A stretch of DNA of 64,000 bases from Simplicispira suum (GCF_003008595.1 NZ_CP027669.1:558001-622000); one strand, 5' to 3'; counted from the stretch's first letter, positions 50,382 through 61,170 are shown. Notes: generated from the sequence alone by a model not told the origin. Numbers and translations are program-made.

Positions 50382-51115
50382 AAGCACAACTTGCCCTCAC
50401 GCCCGCTCCGGCCCGCACGCGCATCAAGATCTGCGGTCTGACGCGCGAACAAGACGTGGATGCGGCGGTAGCCGCAGGGGCCGACGCCATCGGTTTTGTG
50501 ATGTATGCCCCGAGCCCACGTTTCGTGACACCGGCGCGCGCAGCCAAACTGGCGGCACGCCTGCCGCCGTTTGTCACACCTGTGCTGCTGTTTGTCAACG
50601 AGAGTGCTATCAACGTGATAGCTGCAAGCGCTTATGTACCAGGCGCTACGCTCCAATTTCATGGAGATGAAACGCCGGAAGACTGCTGGGCATCCAGCAA
50701 TCAGGGAGCCCGGACTTTCCTGCGCGCCGCGCGCATACCCCTGGGCGACAGCGGGGCACGTTTCCCCCTCGTAGAATATGCCCAGCAATTCTCCCGCGCT
50801 CATGCCATCTTGCTCGACGCCCATGTCGAAGCCTATGGCGGCAGCGGCAAGGCATTCAATTGGTCACTTCTTCCTCCAAGCGTAAACGCTCACCTCGTCT
50901 TAAGTGGTGGACTCTCGCCTGCAAACGTGGGCGATGGGATTTTGGCGCTCCGGCCGCGCTGCACATCGCTCGCGGTTGACGTCAGCTCCGGCGTGGAATG
51001 CGATGCTCCTGAGGGTGGAACCCAAAAGGGCATCAAGGACGCCGAAAAGATCCAACGTTTCGTCGCCGCCGTGCGTGCGGCCGACGAACTCTTTGCCAGG
51101 AACACCCATGTTTGA
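50378..51115 (+). CDS. trpF: Phosphoribosylanthranilate isomerase
   Basis: Third step of tryptophan synthesis. The 245-residue (beta-alpha)8 barrel has the catalytic Cys in [10 protein letters not shown], the [13 protein letters not shown] block, [10 protein letters not shown], the Asp in ILLDAH, and the phosphate loop [11 protein letters not shown] with VDVSSGVE. Residues of about 76-94 ([19 protein letters not shown]) coincide with a copy of the 55-bp repeat lying inside the barrel without changing its length. The start overlaps truA (ATGA) and the end overlaps trpB by 8 bp. Confidence 0.95.
   Translation: MKAQLALTPAPARTRIKICGLTREQDVDAAVAAGADAIGFVMYAPSPRFVTPARAAKLAARLPPFVTPVLLFVNESAINVIAASAYVPGATLQFHGDETPEDCWASSNQGARTFLRAARIPLGDSGARFPLVEYAQQFSRAHAILLDAHVEAYGGSGKAFNWSLLPPSVNAHLVLSGGLSPANVGDGILALRPRCTSLAVDVSSGVECDAPEGGTQKGIKDAEKIQRFVAAVRAADELFARNTHV
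50604..50660 (+). repeat. Palindromic 55-bp repeat, copy 7, inside trpF
   Basis: Reads GTGATAGCTGCAAGCGCTTATG, then CAGGCGCTACGCTCCAATTT. Aligned by hand without gaps to the fdhB copy, 36 of 54 bases agree. It is translated in the same frame as the fdhA and era copies. Confidence 0.7.
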
Positions 51116-52379
51116 ATACCAGCAGCCCGACGCGTCGGGCCATTTCGGCAGCTATGGCGGCAGCTTTGCCAGCGAAACACTGACCTTTGCCTTGCAGGAA
51201 CTGAAGGACGCCTACGCGCGCTACCAGCACGATCCTGCCTTTCTGGCCGAATTCGCTTACGAACTGAACCACTTCGTCGGTCGCCCTTCCCCGGTTTACC
51301 ACGCAGCGCGCACCAGCCAGGAGCTTGGCGGCGCGCAGATCTACCTCAAGCGCGAAGACCTGAACCACACCGGCGCGCACAAAATCAACAACGTCATCGG
51401 CCAGGCCATGCTCGCCAAGCGCATGGGCAAGCCGCGCATCATTGCCGAGACCGGCGCCGGCCAGCATGGCGTCGCCACGGCCACCATCTGCGCGCGTTAC
51501 GGGCTCGAATGCATCGTTTACATGGGCGCCGAAGACGTCAAGCGCCAGAGCCCCAACGTCTACCGCATGAAGCTGCTGGGCGCCACCGTGGTGCCGGTCG
51601 ATTCCGGCAGCAAGACGCTGAAAGACGCGCTGAACGAGGCCATGCGCGATTGGGTGGCCAACGTGGACAACACCTTCTACATCATCGGCACCGTCGCCGG
51701 CCCGCACCCCTACCCCATGATGGTGCGTGACTTCCAGAGCGTGATTGGCACCGAATGCCTGACGCAGATGCCGCCGATGCTGGCCGAGCAAAAAGTCGCT
51801 GCCGAGCAGCCCGATGTGGTGCTGGCCTGCGTCGGCGGCGGCAGCAACGCCATGGGCATCTTCCACCCCTACATCCCCTACGAAAAGACGCGCCTGATTG
51901 GCGTTGAGGCCGCGGGCGAGGGCCTGGACAGCGGCAAGCATTCGGCCAGCCTGCAGCGTGGGTCGAGCGGCGTGCTGCACGGCAACCGCACCTTCATCCT
52001 GCAGGACGAAAACGGCCAGATTACCGAGACACACAGCATCAGCGCCGGGCTCGACTACCCCGGCGTCGGCCCCGAGCACGCCTGGTTGCAGGAGATTGGC
52101 CGCGCCGAATACGTTGGCATCACCGACGCCGAGGCACTCGCCGCCTTCCACCACCTGTGCCGCACCGAAGGCATCATCCCGGCGCTGGAGTCGAGCCACG
52201 CCTTTGCCTACGCCATGCAGCTTGCCAAAACCATGCGCCCTGACCAATCCATCCTCGTGAACCTCTCTGGCCGGGGCGACAAGGACATCGGCACCGTCGC
52301 CGACCTGTCGGGAGAAGACTTCTATGACCGCCCTTCCATGCGCGGCTTGAGCGTCAAGGGTGCGGGAGGCAAACCATGA
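51108..52379 (+). CDS. trpB: Tryptophan synthase beta chain
   Basis: Condenses indole and serine to tryptophan with PLP. The 423 residues have the N-terminal [15 protein letters not shown], the PLP Lys in [10 protein letters not shown], the phosphate-binding GGGSNA ([10 protein letters not shown]), and the COMM-domain region [14 protein letters not shown]. The ATG lies 8 bp inside the end of trpF. It overlaps trpA by 4 bp. Confidence 0.98.
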   Translation: MFEYQQPDASGHFGSYGGSFASETLTFALQELKDAYARYQHDPAFLAEFAYELNHFVGRPSPVYHAARTSQELGGAQIYLKREDLNHTGAHKINNVIGQAMLAKRMGKPRIIAETGAGQHGVATATICARYGLECIVYMGAEDVKRQSPNVYRMKLLGATVVPVDSGSKTLKDALNEAMRDWVANVDNTFYIIGTVAGPHPYPMMVRDFQSVIGTECLTQMPPMLAEQKVAAEQPDVVLACVGGGSNAMGIFHPYIPYEKTRLIGVEAAGEGLDSGKHSASLQRGSSGVLHGNRTFILQDENGQITETHSISAGLDYPGVGPEHAWLQEIGRAEYVGITDAEALAAFHHLCRTEGIIPALESSHAFAYAMQLAKTMRPDQSILVNLSGRGDKDIGTVADLSGEDFYDRPSMRGLSVKGAGGKP

Positions 52380-53185
52380 ACCGCATTGCAACCACGTTCG
52401 AACAACTGGCAAGCCGAGGCCGCAAGGCCTTGATCCCCTACGTGACCGCCGGATTCCCCTTTGCCGACATCACCCCCGCACTGATGCACGGCATGGTGGG
52501 GGCGGGTGCCGACGTGATCGAGCTGGGCGTGCCGTTTTCCGACCCCATGGCCGACGGCCCGGTGATCCAGAAGGCGGGTGAGAAGGCGTTGGCGCTCGGT
52601 GTCGGCCTCAAGCAGGTGCTGGGCTATGTGCGCGAATTTCGTGAAGAGAACCAAGCCACACCCGTCGTGCTGATGGGCTACGCCAACCCGGTGGAGCGTT
52701 ACGACCAGATCCACGGTTCCGGCGCCTTTGTGAACGATGCAGCGGCGGCCGGCGTCGATGGCGTGCTCATCGTCGACTACCCACCCGAAGAGTGCGAGAA
52801 CTTTGCGGCTGCACTGCGGGCAAAGGGCATGGACCTGATCTTCCTGCTGGCCCCCACCAGCAGCGACGAGCGCATGGCGCAAGTGGCACGGGTCGCCAGC
52901 GGCTACGTGTACTACGTGTCGCTCAAAGGCGTCACCGGTTCCGGCACGCTTGATACCGCCGCCGTCGAGGCCATGCTGCCGCGCATTCGCAAGCAAGTCA
53001 GCATTCCAGTCGGTGTCGGCTTTGGCATTCGCGACGCCGCCACGGCCCAGGCCATCGGCAAAGTGGCCGATGCGGTGGTGATTGGCAGCCGCATCATCCA
53101 GTTGCTGGATGGCCAGCCGCACGAAAAAGTCGTGCCGGTCGCGGTGGACTTCCTGCGGGGAATTCGCAAGGCGCTCGACGCATAA
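52376..53185 (+). CDS. trpA: Tryptophan synthase alpha chain
   Basis: Releases indole from indoleglycerol phosphate. The 269-residue barrel has the catalytic Glu in [20 protein letters not shown] with Asp in the same block, [10 protein letters not shown], and [13 protein letters not shown]. The start overlaps the trpB stop (ATGA). It is followed by a family-2 3' repeat and then accD. Confidence 0.98.
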   Translation: MNRIATTFEQLASRGRKALIPYVTAGFPFADITPALMHGMVGAGADVIELGVPFSDPMADGPVIQKAGEKALALGVGLKQVLGYVREFREENQATPVVLMGYANPVERYDQIHGSGAFVNDAAAAGVDGVLIVDYPPEECENFAAALRAKGMDLIFLLAPTSSDERMAQVARVASGYVYYVSLKGVTGSGTLDTAAVEAMLPRIRKQVSIPVGVGFGIRDAATAQAIGKVADAVVIGSRIIQLLDGQPHEKVVPVAVDFLRGIRKALDA

Positions 53186-53194
53186 TAAGCAGCA

Positions 53195-53285
53195 CCCCCT
53201 GAGCGGCTGCGCCGCTTCCCCCTTCTCTCATCGCTGCGCGATGGGAAGGGGGACGCCACCAGCGCGGCGGGGCGGCCCTTGCGCG
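53195..53285 (+). repeat. 3'-end repeat, family 2, copy 2
   Basis: Starts 10 bp after the trpA stop: CCCCCTGAGCGGCTGCGCCGC, then a hairpin (CCCCCTTCTCTCATCG, loop, CGATGGGAAGGGGG) and GACGCCACCAGCGCGGCGGGG. The gap between trpA and accD is mostly this element. Confidence 0.85.
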
Positions 53286-53356
53286 GTGGCCCTGATCTGG
53301 GGCACGCCAATTCCAAGGCCGCGTCGCCACTGGCTCATTCATACAGAGGTATACAT

Positions 53357-54229
53357 ATGTCCTGGCTAGAAAAACTCCTCCCCGCCAAGATTCAGCAAAC
53401 CGACCCCAACGTGCGCCGGCAAATGCCCGAAGGCCTGTGGATCAAGTGTCCTAGTTGCGAAGCCGTGCTCTACAAGAACGATCTGGAGCAGAACCAGAAC
53501 GTCTGTCCGCAATGCGGCCACCACCACCGCATTGGCGCGCGGGCCCGGCTCGACGCGTTCCTGGACCCGGAAGGCCGCTACGAGATTGGTCAGGAAGTCA
53601 TCCCGGTCGATGCGCTCAAGTTCAAGGACAGCCGCAAGTATCCCGAGCGCCTGAAGGAAGCGCTGGAGAACACCGGCGAGACGGATGCGCTGATCGTTAT
53701 GGGCGGCGCGGTCAAAAGCATCAACGTCGTCGTCGCCTGCTTTGAGTTCGACTTCATGGGCGGCTCCATGGGCAGCGTGGTCGGCGAGCGCTTTGTGCGC
53801 GGCGTCGAGACCGCCATTGAACAGAAAGTGCCCTTCATCTGTTTCACCGCCACCGGCGGCGCGCGCATGCAGGAGGGGCTGCTGTCGCTCATGCAGATGG
53901 CCAAGACCAATGCCGCCCTCACCCGCCTGGCCAAGAAGGGCCTGCCCTACATCAGCGTGCTGACCGACCCGACCATGGGCGGCGTGAGCGCGGGCTTTGC
54001 GTTTCTGGGCGACATCGTGATTGCCGAGCCCAAAGCGCTGATTGGCTTTGCCGGCCCCCGCGTGATCGAATCGACCGTGCGCGTAACCCTGCCCGAGGGC
54101 TTCCAGCGCGCCGAGTTCTTGATGCAAAAGGGTGCGGTGGACCTCATCAGCGACCGGCGTGAACTGCGCAACACCATCGCCCAAAGCTTGGCGATTCTGC
54201 AGCGCCTGCCTGCGGACGCGGTGGCCTGA
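53357..54229 (+). CDS. accD: Acetyl-CoA carboxylase carboxyltransferase beta subunit
   Basis: The transferase half of acetyl-CoA carboxylase, making malonyl-CoA for fatty acids. It is 290 residues with an N-terminal zinc ribbon (CPSC...CPQC, about residues 33-55), the [15 protein letters not shown] region, and the [18 protein letters not shown] and [18 protein letters not shown] crotonase-fold blocks. The start at 53357 gives the canonical MSWLEKLLP. It follows trpA, as in other Burkholderiales. Confidence 0.97.
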   Translation: MSWLEKLLPAKIQQTDPNVRRQMPEGLWIKCPSCEAVLYKNDLEQNQNVCPQCGHHHRIGARARLDAFLDPEGRYEIGQEVIPVDALKFKDSRKYPERLKEALENTGETDALIVMGGAVKSINVVVACFEFDFMGGSMGSVVGERFVRGVETAIEQKVPFICFTATGGARMQEGLLSLMQMAKTNAALTRLAKKGLPYISVLTDPTMGGVSAGFAFLGDIVIAEPKALIGFAGPRVIESTVRVTLPEGFQRAEFLMQKGAVDLISDRRELRNTIAQSLAILQRLPADAVA

Positions 54230-54248
54230 GACCGATCCAGGATTACTA

Positions 54249-54298
54249 CTGAATTAATAGCTGTTAGCGCATACAGGCAAAGCGCTAGAGCCAATTTT
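54249..54298 (-). repeat. Palindromic 55-bp repeat, copy 8, between accD and yggT
   Basis: The plus strand reads AATTAATAGCTGTTAGCGC, then AAAGCGCTAGAGCCAATTTTT. It fills the convergent gap and may serve as a bidirectional 3' structure. Confidence 0.85.
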
Positions 54299-54309
54299 TA
54301 TTCAGATTT

Positions 54310-54858
54310 TCAGCGCCACAGCGATACCTGCAGATTGCCCAACACCATCAGCAGCACCTGCAGCAGCACGAGCAGCACCAACGGCGACAAATCGACGCCG
54401 CCCAAAGGCGGAAGCAGGCGCCGCACCGGACGCAGAATCGGCGCCGCCAGCCGATCAATCACGTCCGTCATTTGCGAGCGCGACTGCATCCAGGACATCA
54501 CGGCATGAACGATGAGCAAGCCCATGGTGGCGCTGATCGCAACGCGCAACAGACCAAAGAGCGCCATCCAGGGCAACCAGGCCCAGGCTGCCCCTGCACC
54601 CAAGACGATCCAGAGCACCAGGTATTGCACAAGTTGCACCAGCATGGCGGCCACCAGACTGGCCCAGTCGAAGGCGCGCGCGGGCGGAATGGCGCGGCGC
54701 AGCGGCAGGATCAGCCAGTCGGTCAGTGCAAACACCAGTCTGCCGACCGGGTTGCCAAAGGGCACGCGCTGCCACTGCATATACAGGCGCAACAGGCAAG
54801 CACCTGTCAGCAGGCCTCCCACTACGTCGAGCAAGAACGAAACAATCTGATAAAGCAT
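54310..54858 (-). CDS. YggT family integral membrane protein
   Basis: 182 residues in a duplicated YGGT arrangement: each half has two hydrophobic helices and an arginine-rich loop (DWLILPLRRAIPPA in the first half, LAAPILRPVRRLLPPLGGVDLSPL in the second). Function is not settled; related proteins are linked to osmotic stress and to cell division or photosystem assembly in other phyla. It is convergent with accD and divergent from the LON-domain gene. Confidence 0.88.
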   Translation of the reverse strand: MLYQIVSFLLDVVGGLLTGACLLRLYMQWQRVPFGNPVGRLVFALTDWLILPLRRAIPPARAFDWASLVAAMLVQLVQYLVLWIVLGAGAAWAWLPWMALFGLLRVAISATMGLLIVHAVMSWMQSRSQMTDVIDRLAAPILRPVRRLLPPLGGVDLSPLVLLVLLQVLLMVLGNLQVSLWR

Positions 54859-54908
54859 GGGGGCGGGTTTCCTCTAGTTCGCTGCGGCATGGGATGATAT
54901 CGACAAGC

Positions 54909-55547
54909 ATGACCAAGCCCCTCTCGCTGACCTCACTGCCGCTGTTCCCGCTGGAATCGGTGCTCTTCCCTGGCGGCATGCTGGCGCTGCGCGTCTTTGA
55001 GGTGCGCTATCTCACCATGGTGCGTAAATGCTTTGAGGCGGGCGCACCCTTTGGCGTGGTGTGCCTGCAAAGCGGCACAGAGGTGCGCCGTGCCGGAGCC
55101 CCGACCGACCAGCTCTGCGCGGTAGGCACCCTCGCCCATGTCGAATTGCTCGAATCACCCCAGGCCGGCCTGCTGCTGGCGCGCTGCCACGGCAGCCAGC
55201 GCTTTCGCCTGCAACGCCAGACGCAGCTGCCCCATGGCCTGTGGATTGCCGACGTGGAACAGATTCCCGACGACATGCCTACGACCATCCCCGAACATCT
55301 GGTTGCCACTGCCCGGCTGCTGGCTCCCGTGCTCAGCAGCCTGCACGAACGACAGGGAGCAACACTTGGAGCCAATGCGACGGCCGGGCAATTGGCCGAC
55401 AGTGGCTGGGTGGCCAATCGCTGGTGTGAGCTGCTGCCCATGCCGATGGACCTGAAGCAGCGGATGATGGAGTTGGAGAACCCTCTGGTACGACTTGAAT
55501 TGGTGGCCGACATGCTGGAGAGCACGGGGATTGCCCCCGACTCCTGA
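54909..55547 (+). CDS. LON substrate-binding domain protein
   Basis: A 212-residue stand-alone homologue of the Lon protease N-terminal domain ([29 protein letters not shown] at the start). There is no ATPase or protease domain. The family is common in proteobacteria and its function is unclear. The ATG at 54909 is 50 bp from the divergent yggT start. Confidence 0.87.
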   Translation: MTKPLSLTSLPLFPLESVLFPGGMLALRVFEVRYLTMVRKCFEAGAPFGVVCLQSGTEVRRAGAPTDQLCAVGTLAHVELLESPQAGLLLARCHGSQRFRLQRQTQLPHGLWIADVEQIPDDMPTTIPEHLVATARLLAPVLSSLHERQGATLGANATAGQLADSGWVANRWCELLPMPMDLKQRMMELENPLVRLELVADMLESTGIAPDS

Positions 55548-55671
55548 CCCGCCCGGTGCACCACATGGAGCTCGTTCGGAACCTGGGCCGCCAGCAAACT
55601 TAAAATGTCGGGTTTGGCGCACGCGCCATGCCCCTGCCTGCAGCCAGGCTGCCCCATCACCAGCGCTTCCC

Positions 55672-57222
55672 ATGTCTGACACCCAACCCGCCCCCATCGC
55701 CCCTGCCATCGACGAAAACCAGCTGATCGCCGAGCGCCGCGAAAAGCTCCGCGCCCTGCGCGAAGCCCAGGCCCAGGGCGGCGGCGTGAGCTTTCCGAAC
55801 GATTTCAAGCCGCTTCACCATGCGGCCGACCTGCACGCGCTGCATGGTCAGAGCTCGGCCGAAGCCCTGGAGGCGGCGCCTGTCAAGGTCAGCGTGGCCG
55901 GCCGCATGATGCTCAAGCGCGTGATGGGCAAGGCGAGCTTTGCCACCGTGCAGGATGGTTCGCTCGGCGCCCACGGCGGGCGCATTCAGCTGTACATCAC
56001 GCGCGACGCACTGGGCGAAGACCTGTACGCTGCTTTCAAGCATTGGGATCTGGGCGACATCATTGGCGCCGAAGGCAAGCTCTTCAAGACGCGCACCGGC
56101 GAGTTGTCGATTCAGGTCAGCCAGCTGCGCCTCTTGACCAAAAGCCTGCGCCCCATGCCCGACAAGTTCCACGGCATTGCCGACCAGGAAGTCAAATACC
56201 GCCAGCGCTATGTCGATCTGATGATGGACGAAGTGGCGCGCCAGCGCTTTGTCGCGCGCAGCAAGGCCGTCAGCAGCATCCGCGAGTTCATGGTGCAGCA
56301 CGGTTTTCTGGAAGTCGAGACGCCGATGCTGCATCCGATTCCCGGCGGCGCGAACGCCAAGCCTTTCACCACACACCACAACGCACTCGACCAGGAAATG
56401 TTCCTGCGCATCGCCCCTGAGCTGTACCTCAAGCGCTTGCTGGTGGGCGGTTTTGAGCGGGTGTTCGAGATCAACCGCAACTTCCGCAACGAAGGCATCT
56501 CGGTGCGCCACAACCCCGAGTTCACCATGATGGAGTTCTACGCGGCCTACTGGAACTACCAGGACCTGATGGGTTTCACCGAAGAACTGGTGCGGGACGC
56601 CGCACAGAAGGCCGTGGGCAGCCTGCAGCTGTCGTACCAGGGCCGCACCGTCGACCTGGCCCAACCGTTTGCACGCCTGACGATTCGCGAAGCCATCTTC
56701 CAGTACACCGAAGCCGGCGCCCATGTGGACGACGCCGCCTGGCTGATCAGCGCGCTGAAAAAACTGGGCATGAACGAGGAAAAGAACCGGCTCTCGGCGC
56801 GCAGCCTGGCCAGCCTGCAGGTGCTGTACTTCGAGGAAACGGTGGAAGACCAGCTGTGGCAACCCACTTTCATCATGGAGCACCCGACCGAAATCTCGCC
56901 CCTGGCGCGCGCCAACGATCTGCGCCCCGAAGTGACCGAGCGGTTTGAGCTGTACATCACCGGCCGCGAATTCGGCAACGGTTTTTCGGAGCTGAACGAC
57001 GCTGAGGACCAGGCGGCGCGCTTTCACGCACAAGTCGAGGCCAAAGATGGCGGCGACGATGAAGCCATGTACTTTGACCACGACTTCCTGCGTGCGCTGG
57101 AATATGGCATGCCGCCGGCCGGTGGCTGTGGCATCGGCATTGACCGCTTGATGATGCTGCTGACCGACAGCCCCAGCATTCGCGACGTGATCTTGTTCCC
57201 CGCTCTGCGGCGCGAGGCCTGA
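55672..57222 (+). CDS. lysS: Lysyl-tRNA synthetase (class II)
   Basis: Charges tRNA-Lys. It is 516 residues: an N-terminal OB-fold anticodon-binding domain (about 60-190), class II motif 1 near [27 protein letters not shown], motif 2 at [25 protein letters not shown], and motif 3 at [26 protein letters not shown]. The gap from the LON-domain gene (125 bp) has no obvious element. Confidence 0.98.
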   Translation: MSDTQPAPIAPAIDENQLIAERREKLRALREAQAQGGGVSFPNDFKPLHHAADLHALHGQSSAEALEAAPVKVSVAGRMMLKRVMGKASFATVQDGSLGAHGGRIQLYITRDALGEDLYAAFKHWDLGDIIGAEGKLFKTRTGELSIQVSQLRLLTKSLRPMPDKFHGIADQEVKYRQRYVDLMMDEVARQRFVARSKAVSSIREFMVQHGFLEVETPMLHPIPGGANAKPFTTHHNALDQEMFLRIAPELYLKRLLVGGFERVFEINRNFRNEGISVRHNPEFTMMEFYAAYWNYQDLMGFTEELVRDAAQKAVGSLQLSYQGRTVDLAQPFARLTIREAIFQYTEAGAHVDDAAWLISALKKLGMNEEKNRLSARSLASLQVLYFEETVEDQLWQPTFIMEHPTEISPLARANDLRPEVTERFELYITGREFGNGFSELNDAEDQAARFHAQVEAKDGGDDEAMYFDHDFLRALEYGMPPAGGCGIGIDRLMMLLTDSPSIRDVILFPALRREA

Positions 57223-57253
57223 TGCTGCGGCGCGGCAGCGACTTTGCTACGGT

Positions 57254-57862
57254 ATGCGGCATTCTTTGAGGCTCTACCTGCCCGAGTGGGCGCAGGACTG
57301 GCTAGACGTCATCGTTCCTGCGCTGCAGATCGCGCTGATCGTTTTCTGCGCCTGGCTGCTGCATCGCATGCTGCGCCGACTGGTGCGCCGCGCAAGCGCG
57401 CATTACGGCCTACCCGCCGACATGAGCATGCTGGCCAACGGCGTGCTGCGCTGGGCGATTTTGCTGGCGACGACACTGCTGGTGCTGGAGCGCCTGGGGG
57501 TTTCGGCTGCGGTCATGTGGACCGCCTTCACCGGCTTTGCCACCGTGGCGGCGGTGGCTTTTTTTGCCGCGTGGAGCGTGCTTTCCAACCTCTTCTGCGC
57601 CATGCTGATCTTCACGGTGGGGCCGTTTCGTGTCGGCGACGTGATCGAGGTGCTGGACACGCAGGACACGGGCGGCGCGCGCGGCCGGGTCATCGACATT
57701 AACCTGCTCTACACCACGCTGGAAGACGTGGCGCCGGGCACTGCGGGCACCTTGCTGCAAATCCCGAACACGATGGTCTTTCAGCGTGTGGTGCGGCGCT
57801 GGCGGCCGGGCCAGGCAGTGTTAGAGCCGATGCCAAAGAAGCCTGCCGACACCCTGGAGTAG
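57254..57862 (+). CDS. Small MscS-family mechanosensitive channel-like protein
   Basis: A 202-residue inner-membrane protein with three hydrophobic segments (about residues 15-40, 65-85, 95-125). The third has the Ala/Gly-rich pore-lining pattern, and the MscS signature region follows (SNLFCAMLIFTVGPFRVGDVIEV) with a short beta domain (LLQIPNTMVFQRVVRR). It is shorter than E. coli MscS (286), lacking most of the C-terminal cage. It follows lysS by 31 bp. Confidence 0.85.
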   Translation: MRHSLRLYLPEWAQDWLDVIVPALQIALIVFCAWLLHRMLRRLVRRASAHYGLPADMSMLANGVLRWAILLATTLLVLERLGVSAAVMWTAFTGFATVAAVAFFAAWSVLSNLFCAMLIFTVGPFRVGDVIEVLDTQDTGGARGRVIDINLLYTTLEDVAPGTAGTLLQIPNTMVFQRVVRRWRPGQAVLEPMPKKPADTLE

Positions 57863-57866
57863 GCCC

Positions 57867-58967
57867 TCAGGGGAGGAGTTCCAGCGCACGTTGGTAGCGG
57901 GCCTCAAACATCAGCTCATCCCAGGCCACGGGCGGCGTTTGCGGCAGCAAGGCCAGGCGGCGTGCCTCGCTGGCCGGGTTGCACTGCCAGGCGCGCTGCT
58001 GCTGCAGTTGCATGAGCCCATCGAGCAGCGCATCCACAGGCTCGCCCTGCCCCTCGCTTTGGTTGCACAACAACACCAGATCGCAACCGGCCTGCAGAGC
58101 GGCATGGGCCGCCTCTGCGTGTGAAACCACCTGGCCGTCCAGACGCCGGGCGCCCTCCATGCTCAGATCGTCGCTAATGACCGCTCCCTCGAAACCCAGG
58201 CGCGTGCGCAGAATGTCCGTAATCCAGCGCTGCGAAAAGCACGCCGGTCGCGCATCGACGCGCGAATAGACCACGTGCGCCGGCATCACGGCGCTGAGCA
58301 CGCTGGAGAGCCAGCCATAGGGCGCGGCGTCGTCCTGCAGGATGGCGCCGAGGCTGCGCCGATCCACGGGCAGGTCGGTGTGCGAGTCGGCCGTGACAAA
58401 ACCGTGGCCGGGAAAGTGCTTGCCGCAATTGCCCATGCCCGCCTGGAGCAGGCCCAGCATGAGCGCGCGCGCCAGGGTGGCCACCACGCGCGCGTCCGGA
58501 TGAAACGCCCGGTTGCCGATTACGCCGCTGCGGGATCCCCCGCCATCCTGCTGCCAGTCGAGATCGAGCACCGGCGTGAAGCTGAAATCGACACCGCAAG
58601 CGCGCAGCTCACTGGCGAGCACATAGCCGGCCGCCGTGGCGGCGTCCTGCGCGCGCATGGCGCCGCTGCCGGGGCCGGTCTTGCCGTCCTGCATCCACAG
58701 CGTGCCCAAGGCGCGCATGGGCGGCAACTGGGTGAAGCCGTCGCTGCGAAAGCGCTGCACGCGGCCACCCTCGTGGTCCACGCAGATGAGCAGATCACCG
58801 CGCACATCCTTGATGGCCGCTGTGAGGTCGAGCAATTGCGCGCGGTTGTCCCAATTGCGGGCAAACAAGATGATGCCGCCGACCAACGGGTGGGCGAGAC
58901 GACGGCGGTCGGTGGCGCTCAGCTGCGTGCCGGCAACATCAATGAGGAGCGGTGCATGTTCAGTCAT
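57867..58967 (-). CDS. nagZ: Beta-N-acetylhexosaminidase (muropeptide recycling)
   Basis: Removes GlcNAc from anhydro-muropeptides in the cytoplasm during cell-wall recycling (GH3). The 366 residues have the catalytic-loop [18 protein letters not shown] with the His-Asp pair, the nucleophile region [11 protein letters not shown] (Asp), and [12 protein letters not shown]. Its ATG overlaps the acpS stop (ATGA). It is the last gene of the minus-strand series. Confidence 0.95.
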   Translation of the reverse strand: MTEHAPLLIDVAGTQLSATDRRRLAHPLVGGIILFARNWDNRAQLLDLTAAIKDVRGDLLICVDHEGGRVQRFRSDGFTQLPPMRALGTLWMQDGKTGPGSGAMRAQDAATAAGYVLASELRACGVDFSFTPVLDLDWQQDGGGSRSGVIGNRAFHPDARVVATLARALMLGLLQAGMGNCGKHFPGHGFVTADSHTDLPVDRRSLGAILQDDAAPYGWLSSVLSAVMPAHVVYSRVDARPACFSQRWITDILRTRLGFEGAVISDDLSMEGARRLDGQVVSHAEAAHAALQAGCDLVLLCNQSEGQGEPVDALLDGLMQLQQQRAWQCNPASEARRLALLPQTPPVAWDELMFEARYQRALELLP

Positions 58968-59416
58968 GGAAATGTTTGCAAGTTGTTTTGTTGGAGCGGA
59001 TCGACCGCAGATGGGAGCTGCGGCGCCATGCGCTCGACGACGCAGAAGCTGGCGGCGTAGTCGGTTTCATCCGTCACGCTGAGGTGCGCCGTGAGGCCAC
59101 GCGCATCGAACCAAACTTTGAGCCCCCCGTGCAGCACGATGACGGGCTGGCCGCTCGCCAGCTTGGCGACTTCACAGGCACGCCAGGTCATGGGCATGCG
59201 CATTCCCAAGCCCACGGCCTTGCTGAAGGCCTCTTTGGCAGAAAACCGCGTGGCAAGGTAGCGCACGCCGCGATCGGGCCAGCGCGCCTGGCGTTCGCGC
59301 CAGGTGGCCAGTTCGCCATCGGCGAGCACTTTTTCAGCAAAGCGTTCGCCGTGGCGCAAGAGGCTGGCCGCGATGCGGCGCACGTCGCAGATGTCGGTGC
59401 CGATACCATAGATCAT
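58964..59416 (-). CDS. acpS: Holo-[acyl-carrier-protein] synthase
   Basis: Transfers 4'-phosphopantetheine to acyl carrier protein. The 150 residues have the N-terminal metal motif [14 protein letters not shown] and the second signature [15 protein letters not shown]. The tail beyond the VVER block is about 20 residues longer than in E. coli AcpS. It overlaps nagZ by 4 bp. Upstream, a repeat copy separates it from pdxJ. Confidence 0.94.
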   Translation of the reverse strand: MIYGIGTDICDVRRIAASLLRHGERFAEKVLADGELATWRERQARWPDRGVRYLATRFSAKEAFSKAVGLGMRMPMTWRACEVAKLASGQPVIVLHGGLKVWFDARGLTAHLSVTDETDYAASFCVVERMAPQLPSAVDPLQQNNLQTFP

Positions 59417-59428
59417 GAGATTTCAAAC

Positions 59429-59481
59429 AAAATCGGGCTCCAGCGCTCGTTCCACATGAGTTTCACGCTATCAATCTTGAA
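59429..59481 (-). repeat. Palindromic 55-bp repeat, copy 9, at the pdxJ 3' end
   Basis: The plus strand reads AATCGGGCTCCAGCGCTCG, then TTCACGCTATCAATCTTGAA. It overlaps the last codons of pdxJ and supplies its TGA stop (the end reads ...IQD, stop). Confidence 0.7.
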
Positions 59482-60250
59482 TGTGAACATTGCAACCCTC
59501 TGAGATGCAAGCCAGGTAGGCCTGGACGGTAGCGTGATAGCCCAGCTCCAGCGCGTCGGCAATCAGGGCGTGGCCAATGGAAACTTCTTGCAGGCCCGGC
59601 ACGCCGCGCACAAACGCGGCCAGGTTGTCCTGGTTCAGATCGTGTCCGGCGTTCACCGCAAGCCCTGCGTCCAGCGCCGCCTGGGCGGCGGCGCGGTAGC
59701 GCTCCAGCTCGGCGTCCTGCTGCGGCGTGCCCCAGGCAGCCGCATAGGGTTCGGTATAGAGCTCCACCCGATCGGCCCCCACGGCGCGTGCGGCGGCCAT
59801 GGCCTCCGGCAGTGGGTCCATGAACAGGCTCACACGCACGCTCAGCACGTGGCATTCGGCAATCAGCGGTGCCAGGCGCTCGGCATCCTGCGGAAAGCTC
59901 CAACCGTGGTCGCTGGTGAACTGATCTTCGCTGTCGGGCACGAAGGTGGCCTGCTGCGGACGCACCTGGCGGATGAATTCCATCAGGTTGTGCGAAGGAT
60001 TGCCTTCGATGTTGTATTCGCGCTGCGGCCAGGACTTGAGCAGTTGGGCAAGATCATGCACGTCATGTGCGCGAATATGGCGCTCGTCTGGGCGGGGATG
60101 AACCGTGATGCCTTGGGCACCCGCCTGCAGGCAAATCTCCGCGGCGCGCAAAACGCTGGGAATGCCCAGATGCCGCGTATTGCGCAGCAGCGCCACCTTG
60201 TTGACGTTGACCGAAAGCGCGGTGCGGTGGGGTGTAGAAGAAGAGGTCAT
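59471..60250 (-). CDS. pdxJ: Pyridoxine 5'-phosphate synthase
   Basis: The last step of the DXP-dependent vitamin B6 pathway. The 259-residue barrel has LSVNVNKVALLRNTR, the GITVHPRPDERHI substrate loop, NIEGNP, the GADRVELYTEPYA block, and NAGHDLNQDN near the C-terminus. The final codons come from a repeat copy. It sits between recO and acpS as in other beta- and gammaproteobacteria. Confidence 0.96.
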   Translation of the reverse strand: MTSSSTPHRTALSVNVNKVALLRNTRHLGIPSVLRAAEICLQAGAQGITVHPRPDERHIRAHDVHDLAQLLKSWPQREYNIEGNPSHNLMEFIRQVRPQQATFVPDSEDQFTSDHGWSFPQDAERLAPLIAECHVLSVRVSLFMDPLPEAMAAARAVGADRVELYTEPYAAAWGTPQQDAELERYRAAAQAALDAGLAVNAGHDLNQDNLAAFVRGVPGLQEVSIGHALIADALELGYHATVQAYLACISEGCNVHIQD

Positions 60251-60283
60251 AGAGCAGGTGGGCCAAGAGGCTTTGGCGCAAGG

Positions 60284-61045
60284 TCAGAGCGCCTGCACGT
60301 CCATCATGAATTGGCGGGTGCGCAAGCGCGGGCTACCGCAATGGTATTGCAGCAGCGCACGCAGTTGGGGCTTGAGTTCAAAGGCCACCGGCGCGCAGGC
60401 ATGCAGCAGGGCCGTCAATGCCGCCCCCTCCTGCAGCGCCTGCGCCAGCAGCAGCCACTGGGCGCCGCGCAGGCTGGCGCGCTCGCCTTGCCCCGCCGTG
60501 CGCAGGCCCCCTTCGGCCACCAGTGCGTAGCGCCCAGCAGGGTCAAGCGCATGCTGCGTCAGCGTTTGCACGTCGAGCGCAGGCAGCAGGCCCACTTCGC
60601 GCAGCAGCACCAGCTCGAACAGGCGCAGCACCGGCTCCAGCGCCTCGCCATGCTCGCTGGCCAGCACCTGCACTACGGCCGCATAGTGGTCAAACAGGAA
60701 CGCGTGCGGGTCGCCGCGTGCCAGCAGGCGCAGCAGCAATTCGTTCAGGTACAAGCCCGAGAGCAGCGCGTCGCCCGTGGGCATGATGTGGCCGCCCACC
60801 CATTCGGCGCCCTTCAAGGTGTGGATCTCGGCCTCGCCCCCGGCGCTTTGCGTCCAGCCCAGGTGCAGGGGCTGCAGCGGCAGCAGCACCGGGCGAAAGT
60901 TGGAACTGGGTTTCTTCGCCCCCTTGGCCACCAGTGCAGTGCGCCCATGGTTGCGGGTGAACACTTCCAGGATCAGGCTGGACTCGCTCCAGTCATAGCG
61001 GTGCAGGACGAAAGCGGGTTCATTGGAAAAGCGGCGCGGAGGCAT
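60284..61045 (-). CDS. recO: DNA repair protein RecO
   Basis: Loads RecA onto SSB-coated single strands with RecR. It is 253 residues with an N-terminal OB fold ([37 protein letters not shown]) and a helical C-terminal domain. No zinc-finger cysteines are present, as in many proteobacterial RecO proteins. The ATG comes just after a repeat copy with no clear ribosome binding site beyond it. Confidence 0.94.
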   Translation of the reverse strand: MPPRRFSNEPAFVLHRYDWSESSLILEVFTRNHGRTALVAKGAKKPSSNFRPVLLPLQPLHLGWTQSAGGEAEIHTLKGAEWVGGHIMPTGDALLSGLYLNELLLRLLARGDPHAFLFDHYAAVVQVLASEHGEALEPVLRLFELVLLREVGLLPALDVQTLTQHALDPAGRYALVAEGGLRTAGQGERASLRGAQWLLLAQALQEGAALTALLHACAPVAFELKPQLRALLQYHCGSPRLRTRQFMMDVQAL

Positions 61046-61048
61046 TAC

Positions 61049-61103
61049 GCTATTGTTTCAGTAGCTAACAGCGTTTACTACATAGGCGCTAGAGGCCAAT
61101 ATC
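61049..61103 (-). repeat. Palindromic 55-bp repeat, copy 10, before recO
   Basis: The plus strand reads GCTATTGTTTCAGTAGCTAAC, then AGGCGCTAGAGGCCAATATC. It ends three bases before the recO ATG, in the same orientation relative to the gene as the copies before leuB and scpA. Confidence 0.85.
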
Positions 61104-61170
61104 ATTCAAACCCGAAACACGTTTGCGGCGCCTGCACTCGCTCGGTGCCATGCCAGTGACACCGTGGAAC

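Noticed and set aside
53186..53356. Simple rho-independent terminator after trpA
   Set aside because: There is a strong G/C hairpin but no U-tract, and the whole element recurs at two other loci, so it is better described as a repeat.
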